From NCBI RefSeq assembly GCF_017353185.1, contig NZ_JAFMYV010000002.1, positions 496,001-560,000 on the forward strand: a stretch of DNA of 64,000 nt, read 5' to 3'. Below the pieces are notes generated by a model that searched no databases, was not told the DNA's origin, and was given only the letters and a program-made list of their open reading frames with translations. The position numbers and the translations under genes were made by a program. The DNA comes from Fibrella rubiginis. GTDB lineage: Bacteria > Bacteroidota > Bacteroidia > Cytophagales > Spirosomataceae. The first letter of the stretch is position 1, and every line of letters starts with the position of its first letter. Below are positions 52,212-61,908 of the stretch, piece after piece.

Positions 52212-54053
52212 CTAGCGCTTGTAGTGAAGGTTAGTGAGATTATCCAGAACGACCCGGTAGTGACCCTGCGTTTGCCCGGCTTCAGCAAAGGGAACCAGCC
52301 GAAGTTGTTTGGTCTGTCCGCCTACCTTTCCCGTTAGCTGGTAAAACTGCCCACCAAACCAGTTCGCCGGTAGTTTGTCTACCGTGTCGAGGCGGTCGTC
52401 TTCGGCCAGCACCTGCGGTCCCCGTTGCACAATCACGCCCTCAGAGCCTTTGTTTGGGTCGGGCATTGCTTGTAAGTCCAGCGACATAGTCACCATCACC
52501 TGCTCACCGTTTTGCCAGCTACGTTCCAGCGTAAGCAGTTGACCCGCTTTGCCCGCATAGGTTTGCCCGCCCACAGTAGCCCGGTAGTCGGAACACCAGT
52601 CGGGCACGCGGAGTTGCAGGGCAAACCGGGTAGCTGATTTGGCTGGTTGGGGTAGGGATACGGTGATGGTAGCCTTGCCGTCCTGCGGGTATGCGGTGCG
52701 GATCTGGAGGGTAACAGGCTGATTTTTACCGGCGGTTATTAACTGAATGGGGTACCTACCCGATACGTACTGCCAGACCACCGCCTGCCCGCCCGATAGG
52801 CTTCCCGCTATGTACTGCGGAATCAGGGCTACCCCTCGTGGAATGCTTGAAGCACAGCAACTTACGTCGGGCAGGATGCCGTGGCTGACTTCACCAAACC
52901 GTTTCCGCCCGTTCATAGGAATAAAATAACACACGCTGCCATCCTGCGGCGACTGCGCCCCCACCAGGCTATTATAGGTAATGCGCTCCAGTTCAGCGGC
53001 GTATTTAGGGTTGCCCGACAGCCGCAGCAGCTGCAGGTTCAGCTGCTGCCACGTAACGGTTACGCAACCCTCTCCCGCCGACTCGTACTTGTCGCCGTGG
53101 ACCTCGCCATCGGGGCGCAGACTGAAATCGTCCCGGAAATGCTCGCCCCAGCTTGAGGTGCCTGTCAGGTAATGGCGCTTGGTCATGATGTCCTGCCAGG
53201 CGTTGGTGCCCGCTTTCAGGTACCGTTCGTCGCCCGTCATGCGGTAGAGATCGGCCAGGCCCACCAGGTTCGAGAGCATCTCGTAGGCTTTACCGTTGGC
53301 CGTTTTATACACGCTGCCGTGGTCGAGCAGGCTGGTCAGGATCTTAGGACCGTTGGGCTGTTCCCAGGTGCTGACCACAAACTGGCAAAAGCCAAGGTAG
53401 GCAGGATCGCCGGTGTAGCGGTAAAGCATCACCATCGGCTCCAGCACGCTCGTAGCGGCCATGCCCACGTGCCAGCCCGCCTTGATAAGGTCTCTTTTTT
53501 CCGTCTGAAACGTGCGGACCAGCAGGTTGCCCACCTTGCGGCAAGCCGTCAGCGCGGCCTGATCGCCTGTTAACTGGTAGTAAGTGAGCAGGCCGATGAG
53601 GTTGTATTTGTGGCTCCACACGTCCCAGTCCGTCCAGCGGTCTTTGTCGAGGTAGGTACCCAGGTAGCCGTCGGAGAGCTGCGTCGCGATTAGTAGCCGG
53701 GCAGCCGAATCCATACGGGTTTTCAGGCGGGGGTTACCCATATATTGCCACGTGAGGCCCGCCGCATGAATGAACTTGCCCACGTGCTCGCCAATCCAGG
53801 TCTGCTTGCCGGGGCGGTGCTGGTAAGGTTCCAGAATAGACGGCAGGTTGAGCGTCAGCAGCCGACGCTCCAGATTGATCCGCATCCGGTCGCCGACGTA
53901 CCCGTCGAGCGTGGCGTTGCCTTCGTAAACAGGGGCCGCAAAGTGGTCTGTGATCCTGTCGGCCACGGCTGGTTTAGGCAGCAAGGGTTGACTTTGACCA
54001 GCCGCGCTGATTGAGAGCACTAACAGCGAAAAAAGACGAAGAAAGCGATTCAT
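52212..54053 (-). CDS. Secreted GH127-type beta-L-arabinofuranosidase
   Basis: 613 residues: signal peptide (LFSLLVLSISAAGQ), an (alpha/alpha)6 barrel (~30-430) and a C-terminal beta-sandwich (~435-613). The pattern PDVSCCASSIPRG near residue 395 supplies the Cys pair expected of the GH127 zinc-cysteine nucleophile site, and the fold elements IHAAGLTWQYMGNP and YSGQ-type barrel helices fit. Expected to remove beta-L-arabinofuranosyl or related residues. The ATG at 54053 starts the signal peptide. An unknown secreted protein is encoded 39 nt upstream and is likely co-transcribed. Confidence 0.82.
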   Translation of the reverse strand: MNRFLRLFSLLVLSISAAGQSQPLLPKPAVADRITDHFAAPVYEGNATLDGYVGDRMRINLERRLLTLNLPSILEPYQHRPGKQTWIGEHVGKFIHAAGLTWQYMGNPRLKTRMDSAARLLIATQLSDGYLGTYLDKDRWTDWDVWSHKYNLIGLLTYYQLTGDQAALTACRKVGNLLVRTFQTEKRDLIKAGWHVGMAATSVLEPMVMLYRYTGDPAYLGFCQFVVSTWEQPNGPKILTSLLDHGSVYKTANGKAYEMLSNLVGLADLYRMTGDERYLKAGTNAWQDIMTKRHYLTGTSSWGEHFRDDFSLRPDGEVHGDKYESAGEGCVTVTWQQLNLQLLRLSGNPKYAAELERITYNSLVGAQSPQDGSVCYFIPMNGRKRFGEVSHGILPDVSCCASSIPRGVALIPQYIAGSLSGGQAVVWQYVSGRYPIQLITAGKNQPVTLQIRTAYPQDGKATITVSLPQPAKSATRFALQLRVPDWCSDYRATVGGQTYAGKAGQLLTLERSWQNGEQVMVTMSLDLQAMPDPNKGSEGVIVQRGPQVLAEDDRLDTVDKLPANWFGGQFYQLTGKVGGQTKQLRLVPFAEAGQTQGHYRVVLDNLTNLHYKR

Positions 54054-54092
54054 AGAGAAAAGCATAAACGAAGAGTAGACAAGGGAAAGGCG

Positions 54093-55280
54093 TTACTGCT
54101 CAATCAATAGCAAAAACATTTCTGCCGCGTGCCAGGTGTGCGACGGGCTGAGTTTGTCGCGAATTAGGCTTTCGTCCAGGATGGCAATGCCGGGGTAAGT
54201 GGCATCGCTGGCGTGTGCTTCCCACGAGAGCGGATAATCGCGGTTGGTGACAATGCCATTTTTTTCGCCGTAGAAATGATCATCGGCCCAGACCAGGTAG
54301 GGGTAATTGGTGCTGTTGCTCTGATCAAATCGCTTTCCGTCTACGTGTTGTTCTTTGTAGGCCCACCAAAACAGCGAGGAGTACTGATCATAGGTTTTAG
54401 GAATCTGATACGGATCGGGCAGGCCCAGTGCGTTGAGGCCAAACTTGGTCCACTTTGTTTGAAAGACCGGGTGAACGTTATAATCCGTTTTGCCTTCGAT
54501 GTATGGCCCCTGCTCACCCGTTTTCACGAACTGCTTCAGCGAGTCCAGCACGGTGGCTACGGCGGGGTGATTTTTATTGCTCACCAGCGAAATCAGGTAC
54601 AGCAACTCCCCCGGATTGTCGGCTTCGCTGATGCCGTGGTTATTGCGGTCGAAGGGGTCACGGATGGCCATCACCCAGTCCCGAATCTGGCGCAGGTTGC
54701 CTGTCTGTTTCAGCACCATGCCCATCAGCGTGGCATCGCGGTACCAGGGCTTTTTATAAACCAAAAAATTAGGTACGGGCTTCCCCTGGTTGATATTGAT
54801 CAGGACTTCATGGTGAAGCACTTTTAGAATGGGCGCATAGGTTTTCCCTTTAAAATCGGGCAACACCAGGTTGCTGCGGGTCAGGGCGGTACGGGCGGCT
54901 TTCCCTTCCGTGAGCCAGACGCCTGCCTGGTCTTCGGCAAGGATGATGGTTTTCCCGCCGGTCGTTTCCAGCGCAACCGTGTAGGCCGACGGGATAATAC
55001 GCTCGCGTTTTACCGGCCAGCTACGGACCACCTCAGCCGTTAGGGCATCTTTCAGTACGCCGTTCCTGTAGATCAGCTTACGCCGGTCGCCCATACCGAA
55101 AAAGAAGAACCGCAGGTCGGGCATATCGCGCGAGTTGGGATGTGCCTTTCGTAGCTGGTTCAGATTGGCGTGGTATTCGGCCAGTTGCCGATCGAAGGCA
55201 TCATTGGTTTGAGCCAGCACCAACTGACTCACTAACAGACAACTACTAAATAGCAGTGTGCATTTTAGTCGAAATGCCAT
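54093..55280 (-). CDS. Secreted protein of unknown function beside GH127
   Basis: 395 residues with a signal peptide (LLFSSCLLVSQLVLAQ). The remainder is mainly helical and aromatic-rich (NFLVYKKPWYRDATLMGMVL, HGISEADNPGELLYLISL, FWWAYKEQHVDG), resembling an (alpha/alpha)6-barrel glycan-active enzyme. Trp-Tyr-Arg-Asp and a downstream Glu could be catalytic. I do not recognise a named family. A start 6 codons earlier (55298) is also possible. It lies just upstream of GH127 in the same direction, so a role on the same glycan is inferred. Confidence 0.6.
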   Translation of the reverse strand: MAFRLKCTLLFSSCLLVSQLVLAQTNDAFDRQLAEYHANLNQLRKAHPNSRDMPDLRFFFFGMGDRRKLIYRNGVLKDALTAEVVRSWPVKRERIIPSAYTVALETTGGKTIILAEDQAGVWLTEGKAARTALTRSNLVLPDFKGKTYAPILKVLHHEVLININQGKPVPNFLVYKKPWYRDATLMGMVLKQTGNLRQIRDWVMAIRDPFDRNNHGISEADNPGELLYLISLVSNKNHPAVATVLDSLKQFVKTGEQGPYIEGKTDYNVHPVFQTKWTKFGLNALGLPDPYQIPKTYDQYSSLFWWAYKEQHVDGKRFDQSNSTNYPYLVWADDHFYGEKNGIVTNRDYPLSWEAHASDATYPGIAILDESLIRDKLSPSHTWHAAEMFLLLIEQ

Positions 55281-55637
55281 GCAATTGATGTAGGTCATGA
55301 GGGTAGGTAGAGGTAGTTATCAGTCTACTAAAAGCATGGTTCTTGGCAAGTTCCCTATTGTACAAGCCAGTCTTGTGATTCGACGCCCGTATGTCGGTGA
55401 GTCTTTTTTCTACTCCGAGACCTGATACGCTTGCTAGAAATTAGCTGGTTTCAAGCTGGGAAAGCCGTAACTTACTGAAACAGAGCCATACGACAGTGCA
55501 GTATAGATCACGCACGCATCCTAATCCTTAAACCGGCCCTGGGATGAAACCTGAACTTTCCCCTCACTAAGCTTGGTATTTTTCTTCTCTATCTGATAAC
55601 GACCAAACGCTGGTTAGGGACTAAATCCGCTAATCGA

Positions 55638-56150
55638 ATGGAAATTAGCCGAGCAGTGGAGCTACCGGTCTCCCTTATAAATGCCCGCCAGCGCCTGGAT
55701 ACGGCATTGGCTACCCCGCTGGTAATCCAACAGGGCAATTTCATCCTGGCTAAAATTGTTTGTTCAGGTCGCCTGGAGGGCAATGAGCTACGTGTCCAGT
55801 ATGTAGAATACGGCGGCCGATACAATTCCTACATCAACCTGACTGGCCATCTGGAAGAAACACAGACTGGCGTGCGGCTACACATGACTATTTCCTCAGA
55901 TAACACACTCGACTTGCTGGTTTACATACCTTTAGGGGCAGTGATTTTATTCTCGGCCTTGAGTAGCATTAACTCTGGTTCTGGAGCGGCGGGAGTGTCT
56001 AACTACCTTTTCTTATTAGTAGCCGGCGGTGCTTTAACGTTCCTGGCGCGTTCGCTCAACGTCGCCTTTTTCCAAACAAGGACCACCAGACTGGAGGGGG
56101 TTTTAGTACAAACCATCATGGGTCGGGTAGAGCCCGATGCCGTCGTTTAA
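55638..56150 (+). CDS. Small membrane protein, unknown
   Basis: 170 residues, with a soluble beta-rich N-terminal half (VIQQGNFILAKIVCSGRLEG, RVQYVEYGGRYNSYIN) and two membrane helices (LLVYIPLGAVILFSAL and NYLFLLVAGGALTFLA). No signal peptide or known motif. It is convergent with the MBL-fold gene, 17 nt away. The upstream gap 55281-55637 shows no clear element. Confidence 0.6.
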   Translation: MEISRAVELPVSLINARQRLDTALATPLVIQQGNFILAKIVCSGRLEGNELRVQYVEYGGRYNSYINLTGHLEETQTGVRLHMTISSDNTLDLLVYIPLGAVILFSALSSINSGSGAAGVSNYLFLLVAGGALTFLARSLNVAFFQTRTTRLEGVLVQTIMGRVEPDAVV

Positions 56151-56167
56151 CAAAGACGGACTCTCTG

Positions 56168-57169
56168 CTAAGGAACGGAATATACGTCGGGGACCCATTC
56201 AAACGCCGTTCCTTTTGGGCGCACATGCCCCAGTCCGGGCCAGGGCAGGTGATAGGCAAACGTTTTGTTTTTTGATGCACTCAGTTGCTGCAACATGTTT
56301 ATGCGGCTCGCTACAGCCTGGTCTATATCGGTGTCTCCAAAAAAGCCCCATTCCGGGTGGGCAAACAACAGCGCATCAGAATGAATCAGGTCGGCAATAC
56401 ACACGAGTTTTTCATTTTTCGAACGGATCGTGGTCATCGTGAGACCCGGCGTATGACCCGGTGCCAGCTCAAAGCTGAACATACCATGCAACTCCCTGCT
56501 GGTATCAATGAATGTCAGGTTTGGGGCAAGGTGGCCTAAAACCCGCTGAATGTCTGCAATGGTTTTTTTCACAAAGTCGGGCATCTGGTAAGCCGGGCTT
56601 TTGCGAAAATCGGCCAGGGTGGCCCGCTGCCAAAAATCATACTCTGCTTTTGCCATGTGGATGGCAGCCCTGGAGAATACAAGCTTGTTCTGCTGATTAA
56701 CCAACCCCCCGATATGGTCGGTATGCGCGTGCGAGACAATTACATCGGTAAACTCGCTGGCTTTAAAACCCGCTTCGGCAAGGCTTTTGGGCAATTGCCC
56801 TTGGGTAGGTCCGGCAAACACACCCATGCCCGTATCCAGCAATACCAGCCGGTCTTTGCTTTCAATTACTAATACGTTCATCGCCACGTCAATGACATCA
56901 GTGGGTCGGAAAGCAGCCTCCAGTGCGGCTTTTACCTGATCAGGCTGGGCCAGCGGGGCCAGGAACGGATGCACCGGGCTTTGCCTGATATAGCCGTCCG
57001 TCAGGATCGTCAGTTCCAAATCGCCAAGCGCAACCCGTTTAAAGCCGTTTGGCTTACGGTCGTTGCCTGGGGGTGTTATTGGTTGGCCCTGTGCCAATGC
57101 AGAGGCTAGAGGCCAGGGGCTGAGTGCACCTGCGGCCAGGGACGTTTTTAACAGTGTTCTCCGGTTCAT
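56168..57169 (-). CDS. Tat-exported MBL-fold metallo-hydrolase
   Basis: 333 residues. Twin-arginine signal NRRTLLKTSLAAGALSPW, then the metallo-beta-lactamase fold: LLDTGMGVFAG, zinc ligands in VSHAHTDHIGG (HxHxDH), the third His in ELAPGHTPGLT and an Asp in CIADLIHSD. It is a periplasmic hydrolase of the lactonase/arylsulfatase-like MBL group. The substrate is unknown. Monocistronic between convergent neighbours. Confidence 0.85.
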   Translation of the reverse strand: MNRRTLLKTSLAAGALSPWPLASALAQGQPITPPGNDRKPNGFKRVALGDLELTILTDGYIRQSPVHPFLAPLAQPDQVKAALEAAFRPTDVIDVAMNVLVIESKDRLVLLDTGMGVFAGPTQGQLPKSLAEAGFKASEFTDVIVSHAHTDHIGGLVNQQNKLVFSRAAIHMAKAEYDFWQRATLADFRKSPAYQMPDFVKKTIADIQRVLGHLAPNLTFIDTSRELHGMFSFELAPGHTPGLTMTTIRSKNEKLVCIADLIHSDALLFAHPEWGFFGDTDIDQAVASRINMLQQLSASKNKTFAYHLPWPGLGHVRPKGTAFEWVPDVYSVP

Positions 57170-57272
57170 TTTTCATTTCCTTAGAGGCGAGCCAAAACTA
57201 AGGCAGCTTGATCACCGGCGGGCGTCGTTGCGACTTGAGATTTTATCGGCTTTCCTTGAGAGGAGAACCCTG

Positions 57273-58589
57273 TCAACCCTTCTCTATTACCTCCCGCATG
57301 GCCGTCGCCTTCAGCAGGCATTCGGCGTATTCAGTGGCGGGGTCGGCATCGTAGGTGATGGCGCTGCCTACCGAGAAGCTGGCATAGTGGGTGTCGGCGT
57401 TGTAGAACAGGCTGCGAATCACCACGTTAAAATCGAAATCACCGTCGGGTGTGATGTAGCCAATGGCACCGGAGTAAATGCCCCGACGAGTGGCTTCCAG
57501 TTCGTCGATGCGTTCCATGGCGCGGATCTTTGGCGCTCCCGTCATGCTCCCCATCGGGAAGGCGTTGCCCAGGATATCGGCCAGCGAAACGCCGGGGCGG
57601 GCCGTGGCGGATACCGTCGAGATCATCTGATGCAGTTGCTGAAAGGTGTAGATACCAAACAACTCATCAACCCGCACCGAACCGACCTGGGCCGACCGGG
57701 CGAGGTCATTGCGCACCAGATCAACGATCATCAGGTTTTCGGCCTGCTCCTTTTCGCTGTTCCGCAGTTCGTCTTTCAGGGCCTTGTCTTCTGCTGGCGT
57801 ATTCCCCCGGCGGATGGTGCCTTTAATGGGCTGCGAAATAAGCCGTGACCCTGTCTTTTTCAGAAACCGTTCGGGCGAGGCGCCCAGCACATAACGCCTC
57901 CCCTGCTTCAGCAACACTGAAAACGGCATGGGCGACCGGGTACACAACGCCTGGTATGCCGCCACCGGCGCGAGGGTAATTGGCTCGGCAAAAAACTCCA
58001 TGCAGTAGTTCAGTTCGTAGACGTCGCCTTCTTCGATCAACCCCCGGATATGTCGTACAGCGGCTTCGTAGTCGGTCTGATTTACCCGCGCTTCCACAAT
58101 TGGTTGTTTACCCAAAGCCGCCTCACTCCTACCCGCAGCAACGGGCAGCGGCAACAACCCATCCGGCTCCGTCAGCCACGCCTGCCACGGCCCGGCGTCG
58201 GGTTCATCCGTTTGAATAACAACCGCATCACGCTCAAACTGGAGGATGTACAGCGGCTCAAAAAACCAGCTATCCGGGAAGCCGAGGCGGTCGGGGTGGC
58301 GGCTGTGCAGGGATTCCAACTGGTTTTTCAGGTCGTAGCCCACGTACCCCACCAGATGGCAGCGATGCTGTTCGTGGAAATCCGACAGTGTTTGCAGGTC
58401 ACCTTTTCCGGTAAACAAAACGACCCGTTTCGCACCAACATAGAGTCGGTTTGGAAACGGGTCATTAGGGTAGGCAACGCCGTTGTTGTTGAGCAACACA
58501 ACGGCGTCGAAGTGTGCTTCTGCCGTAGCTACCACCCGCCAGCGCCAGTCGGCAAGGTGGCTATCTACAGCAAAGCGAAACTGGTTCAT
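57273..58589 (-). CDS. pabB: Aminodeoxychorismate synthase component I
   Basis: 438 residues, chorismate-utilising enzyme making 4-amino-4-deoxychorismate for folate. The PIKGTIRRG motif with its Lys distinguishes PabB from anthranilate synthase, which has PIAGT. Other conserved blocks are SPERFLKK, DLVRNDLAR, HQMISTVSA and AFPMGSMTGAPKIRAME. No pabA or pabC is adjacent. Its ATG overlaps the stop of the NYN-domain gene by 4 nt (ATGA), so the two are translationally coupled. Confidence 0.9.
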   Translation of the reverse strand: MNQFRFAVDSHLADWRWRVVATAEAHFDAVVLLNNNGVAYPNDPFPNRLYVGAKRVVLFTGKGDLQTLSDFHEQHRCHLVGYVGYDLKNQLESLHSRHPDRLGFPDSWFFEPLYILQFERDAVVIQTDEPDAGPWQAWLTEPDGLLPLPVAAGRSEAALGKQPIVEARVNQTDYEAAVRHIRGLIEEGDVYELNYCMEFFAEPITLAPVAAYQALCTRSPMPFSVLLKQGRRYVLGASPERFLKKTGSRLISQPIKGTIRRGNTPAEDKALKDELRNSEKEQAENLMIVDLVRNDLARSAQVGSVRVDELFGIYTFQQLHQMISTVSATARPGVSLADILGNAFPMGSMTGAPKIRAMERIDELEATRRGIYSGAIGYITPDGDFDFNVVIRSLFYNADTHYASFSVGSAITYDADPATEYAECLLKATAMREVIEKG

Positions 58590-59617
58590 GCCTGATAATC
58601 AATCGTCTGCACGTCGATGGCGATGTCTTTGCCTTCGTTGTTCTTGCCCAGCCGGAACGACACTTCATCATCCACCTGGAAGTCGTTGAAGTCGCCCGCC
58701 GTGACGCTCGTGTAATGGAAAAACAGGTTGTTGGGTGGCCAGTTGATGAAGCCATAACCTGTTTTCAGGCTACGGATCGTGCTCACATGGCGCTCGTCGG
58801 TGTTGTCGAAATCAGGCTGCCGGTCTTCGTCGTCCCCCTCGCCCATAAACTGCGGATCGATTGGGTTTGTGTTGATGAATCCACCGTTGCCGTTAGACGG
58901 TGCCGCCGTGTTCGTGTTCTGGTAATACGCCCGGGGCGGTACGTCGGCGCGGGGCTGCTGCTTTACAAACAGATCGCGGATCATGGCGTCGTTTTTCTTC
59001 AGCCGGTTGTCGATGATCTCATGCATCGGCACGGGGTACGACACCTCTTCGAGCAGGTCCTGCGAGGTGCGTGTCACCATTTTTTCGCCTTCGTCGTTGA
59101 GGTATTCAAAATCCCAGCTGAGCACCATCACGCGCGTGCCGAGGGTATTAAGCTTCCGGATCAGGGGCACATAATCACCGTCGGCGGTGATGAGCACGAC
59201 CACGTCGAACTGCTTATAAATGGCTAGCTCGTAGGTCTCCAGGGCCAGCCACACGTCAATACCTTTTTCCTGCCGATAGCCTTGGTAGGTCTTCACGGGC
59301 AGATAATGCGTCACCACCCCTTCCGACATCAGGATATCGTCGAACAGGCGGTCGTAGAACAGTTGATTACCCCGTTGACTGGCTTCGTGGGCATTAAGGC
59401 GGCCCCGGAAATAGTGGGCATCCACGATCTGGCAGAGTTCCTTGCTGCTGTCTTCCAGATCAGCCACCTGCGAACGAATGAATTGGTGCAGGCCTGAGAT
59501 GCTAATGCGGCTGCGGCGTTCGTGCGAGTAGTTGTAGTAGTTGCTTACGTGTAGGAAATAATTACCGTCATAGAACACCCCAATGCGGGTGAGTTTACTG
59601 CTTCTTTGATTTTGCAT
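58586..59617 (-). CDS. NYN-domain ribonuclease fused to a cold-shock-like RNA-binding domain
   Basis: 343 residues. The N-terminal NYN/PIN-like nuclease (~10-175) has the acidic residues of the fold: VFYDGNYF, KGIDVWLALE and LITADGDYVPLI. A hydrophilic linker with PQR-rich and Asp-rich segments follows. The C-terminal ~65 residues are cold-shock-like: GYGFINWPPNN and FFHYTSV are RNP1/RNP2-like. The fusion suggests an RNA-cleaving or RNA-processing enzyme with its own single-strand RNA binder. Coupled to pabB by a 4-nt overlap. Target RNA unknown. Confidence 0.82.
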   Translation of the reverse strand: MQNQRSSKLTRIGVFYDGNYFLHVSNYYNYSHERRSRISISGLHQFIRSQVADLEDSSKELCQIVDAHYFRGRLNAHEASQRGNQLFYDRLFDDILMSEGVVTHYLPVKTYQGYRQEKGIDVWLALETYELAIYKQFDVVVLITADGDYVPLIRKLNTLGTRVMVLSWDFEYLNDEGEKMVTRTSQDLLEEVSYPVPMHEIIDNRLKKNDAMIRDLFVKQQPRADVPPRAYYQNTNTAAPSNGNGGFINTNPIDPQFMGEGDDEDRQPDFDNTDERHVSTIRSLKTGYGFINWPPNNLFFHYTSVTAGDFNDFQVDDEVSFRLGKNNEGKDIAIDVQTIDYQA

Positions 59618-59847
59618 TTTTTTTAGACAATGAACACTACAAAAAGTTGACTTAGTTAGAAATAGGATGTTGTGGATTGAACATAGCGGTAGCGAATAAG
59701 CAGTTTTGTGAACTATTACGAATGAGCAGCAGGGTGTATTCTATGAAACGATGAATGGTTCTGCCTGAATCTATACGTCTATCGATACGAACTACTTATG
59801 CCTACTTTCCGGGGTAATACCAAGTGCCGGCTGCCCGTTTTATGGGG

Positions 59848-59855
59848 CAAATATA
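59848..59855 (-). promoter_or_regulatory. Candidate -7 box for the NYN-pabB operon
   Basis: Minus-strand TATATTTG fits TAnnTTTG and would give a leader of ~225 nt before the ATG at 59617. The rest of the gap shows nothing firm. Confidence 0.3.
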
Positions 59856-59909
59856 GCCCAAAAACGATTGAGTAGCCTTTTTTTATGTAGTCGGGGCTAA
59901 CTTGCAGCC

Positions 59910-61058
59910 ATGCAACCTATCCTGTTTATTGATCGCGACGGCACGCTGATCATCGAGCCGCAAACCGATTTTCAGATCGACTCACTCGACAAACTTACCT
60001 TCATTCCCAACGTGCTCTCGGCCCTGCGCCACATTGCCGAAGAGACGCCCTATGAACTGGTTATGGTAACCAATCAGGACGGTCTGGGAACGGAATCTTT
60101 CCCCGAAGAGACCTTCTGGCCCGCCCACCGCAAGATGCTGGAAACCATGGCAGGCGAGGGCATTCACTTCGCCGCCGAGTTCATCGACCGCACCTTCGCC
60201 GCCGACAAGGCCCCTACCCGCAAACCCGGTACCGCCCTGCTGGGGCAGTACCTCACCGGCGAATACGACCTGGCCAACAGCTACGTAATTGGCGACCGCC
60301 TCACCGACGTGCAACTGGCCATTAACCTGGGGGCGAAAGCGATTTTGTTTGTGCCCCCCAACGCCAACCCCGATACGCAAGCGGCTGATACAGAAGGCAT
60401 GAGTGAGACCATGCAACAAGCCATTGCGCTGAAGACCGATAACTGGACCGACATCTACACCTTCCTGCGCTTACCCGCCCGCACGGCCACCGTAGAGCGC
60501 AATACCAACGAAACGAAAATAAAGATTGAGCTAAACCTGGATGGCACCGGCAAGGCCGACATGCACACGGGACTGGGCTTTTTCGACCATATGCTCGACC
60601 AACTGGCCAAGCACTCCGGGGCCGACCTGAGTATCCGCGTGCAGGGCGATTTGCACATCGACGAGCATCATACGATTGAAGACACGGCGCTGGCGCTGGG
60701 TGAGGCGTATCGGCAGGCGCTGGGTACCAAGCGGGGCATCAGCCGCTACGGGTTTCTGCTACCGATGGATGAGGCACTGGCGCAAGTGGCCATCGACTTT
60801 TCGGGCCGTCCGTGGCTGGTGTGGGATGCAGAGTTCAAGCGCGAAAAAATCGGTGAGATGCCCACCGAGATGTTCTTCCACTTCTTCAAATCCTTCGCCG
60901 ACACCGCCCAGGCCAACGTAAACATCAAGGTCACCGGCGACAACGAACATCACAAGATCGAAGCCATCTTTAAAGCTTTCGCCAAAGCCATTAAAATGGC
61001 GGTTAAACGCGATATCAAGGCATTGGATAGTTTGCCAAGCACAAAGGGGGTGCTCTAG
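59910..61058 (+). CDS. hisB: Bifunctional histidinol-phosphatase/imidazoleglycerol-phosphate dehydratase
   Basis: 382 residues, histidine biosynthesis. The N-terminal HAD phosphatase (~1-165; FIDRDGTL with Asp8 and Asp10, and VIGDRLTD) removes phosphate from histidinol phosphate. The C-terminal IGPD domain (~190-382) has [33 protein letters not shown] and [14 protein letters not shown], His-rich manganese sites that dehydrate imidazole glycerol phosphate. It stands alone, away from other his genes. A bidirectional terminator follows at 61130. Confidence 0.95.
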   Translation: MQPILFIDRDGTLIIEPQTDFQIDSLDKLTFIPNVLSALRHIAEETPYELVMVTNQDGLGTESFPEETFWPAHRKMLETMAGEGIHFAAEFIDRTFAADKAPTRKPGTALLGQYLTGEYDLANSYVIGDRLTDVQLAINLGAKAILFVPPNANPDTQAADTEGMSETMQQAIALKTDNWTDIYTFLRLPARTATVERNTNETKIKIELNLDGTGKADMHTGLGFFDHMLDQLAKHSGADLSIRVQGDLHIDEHHTIEDTALALGEAYRQALGTKRGISRYGFLLPMDEALAQVAIDFSGRPWLVWDAEFKREKIGEMPTEMFFHFFKSFADTAQANVNIKVTGDNEHHKIEAIFKAFAKAIKMAVKRDIKALDSLPSTKGVL

Positions 61059-61129
61059 TGCTCTAAACACCATATGCAGAGCATTAAGCTGACAGCTACT
61101 ACAAAAACCCTGACCAATATTTATTGAAC

Positions 61130-61164
61130 AAAAAAGGCGATTCCATAACGGAATCGCCTTTTTT
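61130..61164. terminator. Bidirectional intrinsic terminator between hisB and the CHRD gene
   Basis: AAAAAAGGCGATTCC / GGAATCGCCTTTTTT stem with a 5-nt loop, with A- and T-runs on both sides to serve both convergent genes. Confidence 0.85.
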
Positions 61165-61183
61165 TACTGAAAATGAAATCGTA

Positions 61184-61660
61184 TTAGTTCTGACGAACCA
61201 GGTTACCACGAATGGCCCCACCAGGGAAATCATTCGTGTGGATATTAGCGTAGAAAAAGCCGTTTTTCATGCTATCAACCCGAGCCTGTGTCAGCGTTGT
61301 GGTACCAACAATGGGTGAGGCCAACGTACCGAACGGTATAACAGCGGGCCCTGTGCCGTTCACGCCCGACGTGCTGTTGGGCGTTACTTCATGCAAGTGA
61401 CCCATCGTTACGGTCGATGAGGTAGGAAATCCTTTATACGTAAGCGTATAGCTCATTACATTGGTCGTATTTTCCAGGCTCCCCTCAAACGTACCCGTAG
61501 CGGGTGACGTAGTCGAGGTTGGTTTTTCGCTGGCACCGTTCAGCACAGCCGAGAAAATGGTTTTAGTGGTTGGCGTGACAACCGTGTTGTTGTCGTTTTT
61601 GCAGGCAAAAAACGAAGTCGAGGCGACAAGCCCCATTACCAGGATGATTCCCTTTTTCAT
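61184..61660 (-). CDS. CHRD-domain lipoprotein
   Basis: 158 residues. Lipoprotein signal with lipobox TSFFAC (Cys near residue 20), then a CHRD domain (~35-158): FSAVLNGASEKP at the start and FYANIHTNDFPGGAIRGNL at the end. CHRD domains are named from chordin and occur in secreted bacterial proteins, with no established enzymatic role. The ATG at 61660 is chosen for the signal. Convergent with hisB. Confidence 0.8.
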   Translation of the reverse strand: MKKGIILVMGLVASTSFFACKNDNNTVVTPTTKTIFSAVLNGASEKPTSTTSPATGTFEGSLENTTNVMSYTLTYKGFPTSSTVTMGHLHEVTPNSTSGVNGTGPAVIPFGTLASPIVGTTTLTQARVDSMKNGFFYANIHTNDFPGGAIRGNLVRQN

Positions 61661-61908
61661 GAGTTGAGTGTTAAGTTGGACAAACATTATACCATACAAC
61701 CTACCAACAAACTGTGTTGAATGTTTAGTCTCAACCCTATTTCTGCCTTGATTATTGTGATTTTGCCTCCCTTACTTAGTTCGTGGTACCACCTGGAACC
61801 AGCATCTCACACGAAACAAAACCTGCCTGCCGGTTAAACCGCGCCCACTTTCGGCTTTGTTAGTCGTTGACAACCTGAACGTTAATTTTCACCTTCACCA
61901 GCATTCCA

